Under the pieces are notes generated by a model. That model worked only from the letters and a program-made list of their open reading frames with translations. It did no database searches and was not told the DNA's origin. The position numbers and the translations under genes were made by a program. Of a stretch of DNA of 64,000 nt, positions 62,401-64,000 are shown one piece after another. The stretch covers positions 1 through 64,000 of the forward strand of contig NZ_JAQGNQ010000056.1 of assembly GCF_028291745.1 (NCBI RefSeq). The letters are read 5' to 3'. Each line of letters starts with the position of its first letter. The first letter of the stretch is position 1. This stretch comes from Ramlibacter sp. Lineage in GTDB: Bacteria; Pseudomonadota; Gammaproteobacteria; Burkholderiales; Burkholderiaceae_C.

Positions 62401-64000
62401 AAGACGACGTTGCCGAAATTCATGTAGGTCCTGGCCTGGAAGCGCTTCAGCCCGCGCTGCTCGACCAGGTCGTAGCCCAGCCGGCCGAATCGATATCCGG
62501 CCTGGTAGTCGTCGAAGTGCGGTCCGGCGAGCAAGCCAAGCGTCGCATAGGCAAAGCATGAGGCGTCGCAGTTGCCGCCCTCGACGCTGAGATTGACGGC
62601 CCGGCAGATGACGAGCGAAAGCAGGTTCGCATCCGTGTACCAGGCAGGGGCCGTGAGCTTGGTCAGCACATCCAGGGTGGCGAGGGACGTCCGATCGCTC
62701 ATGAAGGGCAGGTCGACCAGCGCCTCGATGGTGCGGTCTCCGAGCGCAGACCAGATCCGCTGGTATTCCCGGCGCGCGTCCTCCGCCGTCGGATGCGGCG
62801 ACCAGTCGAAGCCCAAGTGCCGGAGGTAGGCCAGGCCGACCGCCACCGCGCGGCCGCTCTGGTCGAGGGTCAGGTCCACATCGATGCGCAGGCACGCGAC
62901 CGACGCGCGTTCGACCGTCGTTGCCGCGCGCTGCGCCAGCGCCGTCAGGCGCTGCTCCGCTTGCGCCAGCGCGCCGGTCAGGAACTCGCATTCGGCCCGG
63001 TCCAGCGCCAGTGCAAATGTGAGCTCGTGGCGCCGCTCCCACGAGTCTTCGGCCAGAAGCGCCGCGCCGGCGACCAGATAGGTGAGCGCCGAGACATAGG
63101 CGGCGGACGCCTTCGCGCGCCGGCCGGCGAGCAGGTTGAGCTCAGCCAGCCGCTCACGCTCGTCCCGCGACGTGATCAGCGCGGTGCCGCGATTGAGCTG
63201 GTTGACGATCTCGAACACGTGCTCGGCGAGCCCGTCCGCCGCCTGGCCGGCCAGCAGCGCGCGGCCGATGCGCAGGTGGACTTCGGCCCGCTGCCCTTCG
63301 GGAATGAGCGAATAGGCCGCCTGCTGAATCCGGTCGTGCAGGAACTTGTAGGAACTCTCCTGGCGGAAGATGAGCCCCGCGTGCACGGCTTCCCGGAATC
63401 CGGCATGCATCTGCGCCGCCGATCCCCCTGCGAGCAGGGTCAGCGTGGCGACTTCGGCGAGGTTGCCCAGGCAGGCGAGCCGCTGCACGGCCTCCTGGGT
63501 GGACGCGGACAAGAGCCGCAGCTTGCCGGCCATCAGCTCCACGACGTTGTCGGTGTAGCTTCTGGCGCGGATGCGATCCACATCCCATTGCCACCCGGGC
63601 GCGGCGGCGTCGAACGCGAGAAGGCCCTCATCGGCGAGGGCCGCGAAGAACTGGATCGCGAAGAACGGATTGCCGCCGGTCTTCTCATGGACCAGGTGCG
63701 CGAGCGCCTGCGCGCGCCGGGGCTCGCAGCGGAGCGCGTCTGAAATGAGCCTGCCCACATCCTCCGCCACCAGAGGCGACAGCACGATCTCGTGCACCGG
63801 CGCGCCGGCGCCGCGAACCACTGCCAGCGTGCGCCTGAGCGGGTGCGCGGCATCGACTTCGTTGTCCCGGTAGGCGCCGACCAGCAGCAGGTGCCGCGCC
63901 TCGGAATGCGTCAGCAGGTGCTCGAGGAGGTCCAGCGTTGCGGCGTCCACCCATTGCAGATCGTCGAGGAACAAGGCGAGCGGGTGCTCCGGTCGCGCGA
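59409..64000 (-). CDS. Very large AAA/TPR/GAF/PAS sensor histidine kinase (5' end beyond window)
   Basis: More than 1,525 residues are visible. From the right edge: Walker B of an AAA/STAND ATPase (LALFLDDLQWVD), a long helical TPR-like part, a GAF domain, two PAS/PAC domains, then the kinase. The H-box has the HDFNN form (GGIAHDFNNVLSGILAYGET). N-box QVTMNLCSNAIHAM, G1 SDHGSGMD, and G2 GTGLGLSIVYAI are intact; the C-terminus is AIYLLPM. Full-length relatives often begin with a Ser/Thr kinase domain, which would lie beyond the window. There is no receiver at the C-terminus, so a separate regulator is needed. Confidence 0.93.
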   Translation of the reverse strand, partial: ARPEHPLALFLDDLQWVDAATLDLLEHLLTHSEARHLLLVGAYRDNEVDAAHPLRRTLAVVRGAGAPVHEIVLSPLVAEDVGRLISDALRCEPRRAQALAHLVHEKTGGNPFFAIQFFAALADEGLLAFDAAAPGWQWDVDRIRARSYTDNVVELMAGKLRLLSASTQEAVQRLACLGNLAEVATLTLLAGGSAAQMHAGFREAVHAGLIFRQESSYKFLHDRIQQAAYSLIPEGQRAEVHLRIGRALLAGQAADGLAEHVFEIVNQLNRGTALITSRDERERLAELNLLAGRRAKASAAYVSALTYLVAGAALLAEDSWERRHELTFALALDRAECEFLTGALAQAEQRLTALAQRAATTVERASVACLRIDVDLTLDQSGRAVAVGLAYLRHLGFDWSPHPTAEDARREYQRIWSALGDRTIEALVDLPFMSDRTSLATLDVLTKLTAPAWYTDANLLSLVICRAVNLSVEGGNCDASCFAYATLGLLAGPHFDDYQAGYRFGRLGYDLVEQRGLKRFQARTYMNFGNVVLPWTKHVRTGRDLVRRAFEVANQVGDLVFAAFCCHHVNTNRLAAGDPLDETQAEAERGLTFAQKMRFGLGIDLVLPQLALIRTLRGSTSSFGCFDDEEFDERRIERHFSENPNLAIAECWYWIRKLQARFFAGDHAAAIEFAERAQPLLWTSPSLFDTAEYHFYGALARAASCDGAMADQRRRHVDALAAHHRQLEIWAANCPENFGNRAALVGAEIARIEGRALDAMDLYEQAIRSARENGFVHNEALANELAGRFYLARGLEKNGLAHLHDARAGYALWGADGKTKQLDRLYPHLAAPERHRTAAGNGLPLQHLDVASVVKASHAISGEIVLGDLIDKLMRIVLENAGAQTGHLLLARDGRLVLTAEAGVEQQTIHVSVPPGEAPPESAVPASLINYVRRSQQRVLLADATQPHLFSADPHFARGQPKSVLCLPIMRRSALVGLLYLENQLATYAFTAERLAVLELLASQAAISLENALLYDDLRQENRERKQAEEALREREARIRRLVESNIIGVHFWDLAGGLSEANDAFLQTVGYSREDLLSGNVSWAGMTPPEHRAADARAIEELAHTGVFQPYEKEYIRKDGGRVAVLIAGACFEGATDQGVSFILDVTRRRKAEAELAHSEEVLREQASLLDLTHDTVIVRDMHDVITFWNHGAEELYGWRRDEVVGRITHQLLETRFPVPLAEIDAQLLRTGRWEGELVHAKRDGAEVVVASRWALQRDESGTPIAVLETNNDLTEQRLRAHEREEMQRRLQQAAKMEAVGRVAGGIAHDFNNVLSGILAYGETLVEDTAPASPLRRYAQNVVTAANRGRSLVEQILLYSRSQRGKRAAVDIAGVVQETLELVKASLPANLRVEATLPASPLVVSGDATQLHQVTMNLCSNAIHAMAAGGIFQVVLAVEDVAARRSLSHGTLAAGRHVCLTVSDHGSGMDEATLARIFEPFFTTKEVGRGTGLGLSIVYAIVADAGGAIDVKSELGQGSTFAIYLLPM

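Overview
The window is high-GC and gene-dense and looks like the chromosome of a betaproteobacterium of the Comamonadaceae type (Ramlibacter/Variovorax relatives). The reasons are a BPSS1780-family membrane protein, a Bug-type tricarboxylate-transporter receptor, a Burkholderiales porin, DUF4142/DUF4148 proteins and the neighbourhood polA - DUF2782 - thrB - BPSS1780 - uvrD. Genus placement is inference from family content, not a database result.

Layout. 1-6.1 kb: the N-terminal part of a UvrD-like helicase (cut by the window edge), a decayed DUF72 gene, two DUF4142 secreted proteins, a Gly/Ser/Gln-rich low-complexity protein, a Tyr/Gly-rich secreted protein, a ZIP transporter and a 4-OT-type tautomerase. 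6.3-10 kb: a three-subunit molybdenum hydroxylase operon (PaoABC-like). 10.2-20 kb: housekeeping genes polA, DUF2782, thrB, BPSS1780, uvrD and guaC. 20.1-24.4 kb: an esterase, a Fe/2OG-dioxygenase plus two NAD(P)-dehydrogenases, and tRNA-Ala(CGC) with a strong terminator.

24.7-44.8 kb is a catabolic island. A LysR regulator and an MhpA-like flavin monooxygenase come first. A block of twelve minus-strand genes (40.2 to 27.6 kb) encodes an aldehyde dehydrogenase, a thiamine-diphosphate decarboxylase-like enzyme, a porin, two tandem Tat/lipoprotein binding proteins, DoxX, a tri-haem cytochrome, a Tat-exported isoquinoline-1-oxidoreductase-type Mo enzyme with its 2Fe-2S subunit, a second cytochrome and an FMN reductase. 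A second minus-strand operon (44.3 to 41.2 kb) encodes a two-domain VOC dioxygenase, a Bug receptor and an FAH-family hydrolase. The promoters of these two operons share a 53-bp module with identical spacing of four words, and the LysR gene at 40.27 kb adjoins one copy. They therefore probably form one regulon for a 2-oxo acid or aromatic substrate.

44.8-49.6 kb: a truncated GntR gene next to a perfect 33-bp palindrome, an oxalate decarboxylase-Mn transporter (oxdC-mntH) pair, a fatty-acid hydroxylase-type protein and a small minus-strand gene set. 49.6-64 kb: two response regulators, an RND tripartite efflux operon (adaptor, pump, outer-membrane factor), a degenerate receiver protein, two small secreted proteins (one with three tandem DUF4148-like repeats) and a very large AAA/TPR/GAF/PAS sensor histidine kinase running off the right edge.

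Several genes are visibly eroded: the DUF72 protein, a Bug C-terminal tail, a gluconate-dehydrogenase-subunit/GMC fusion, GntR and a chloroperoxidase-like hydrolase. Paired palindromic (BIME-like) elements separate several transcription units.
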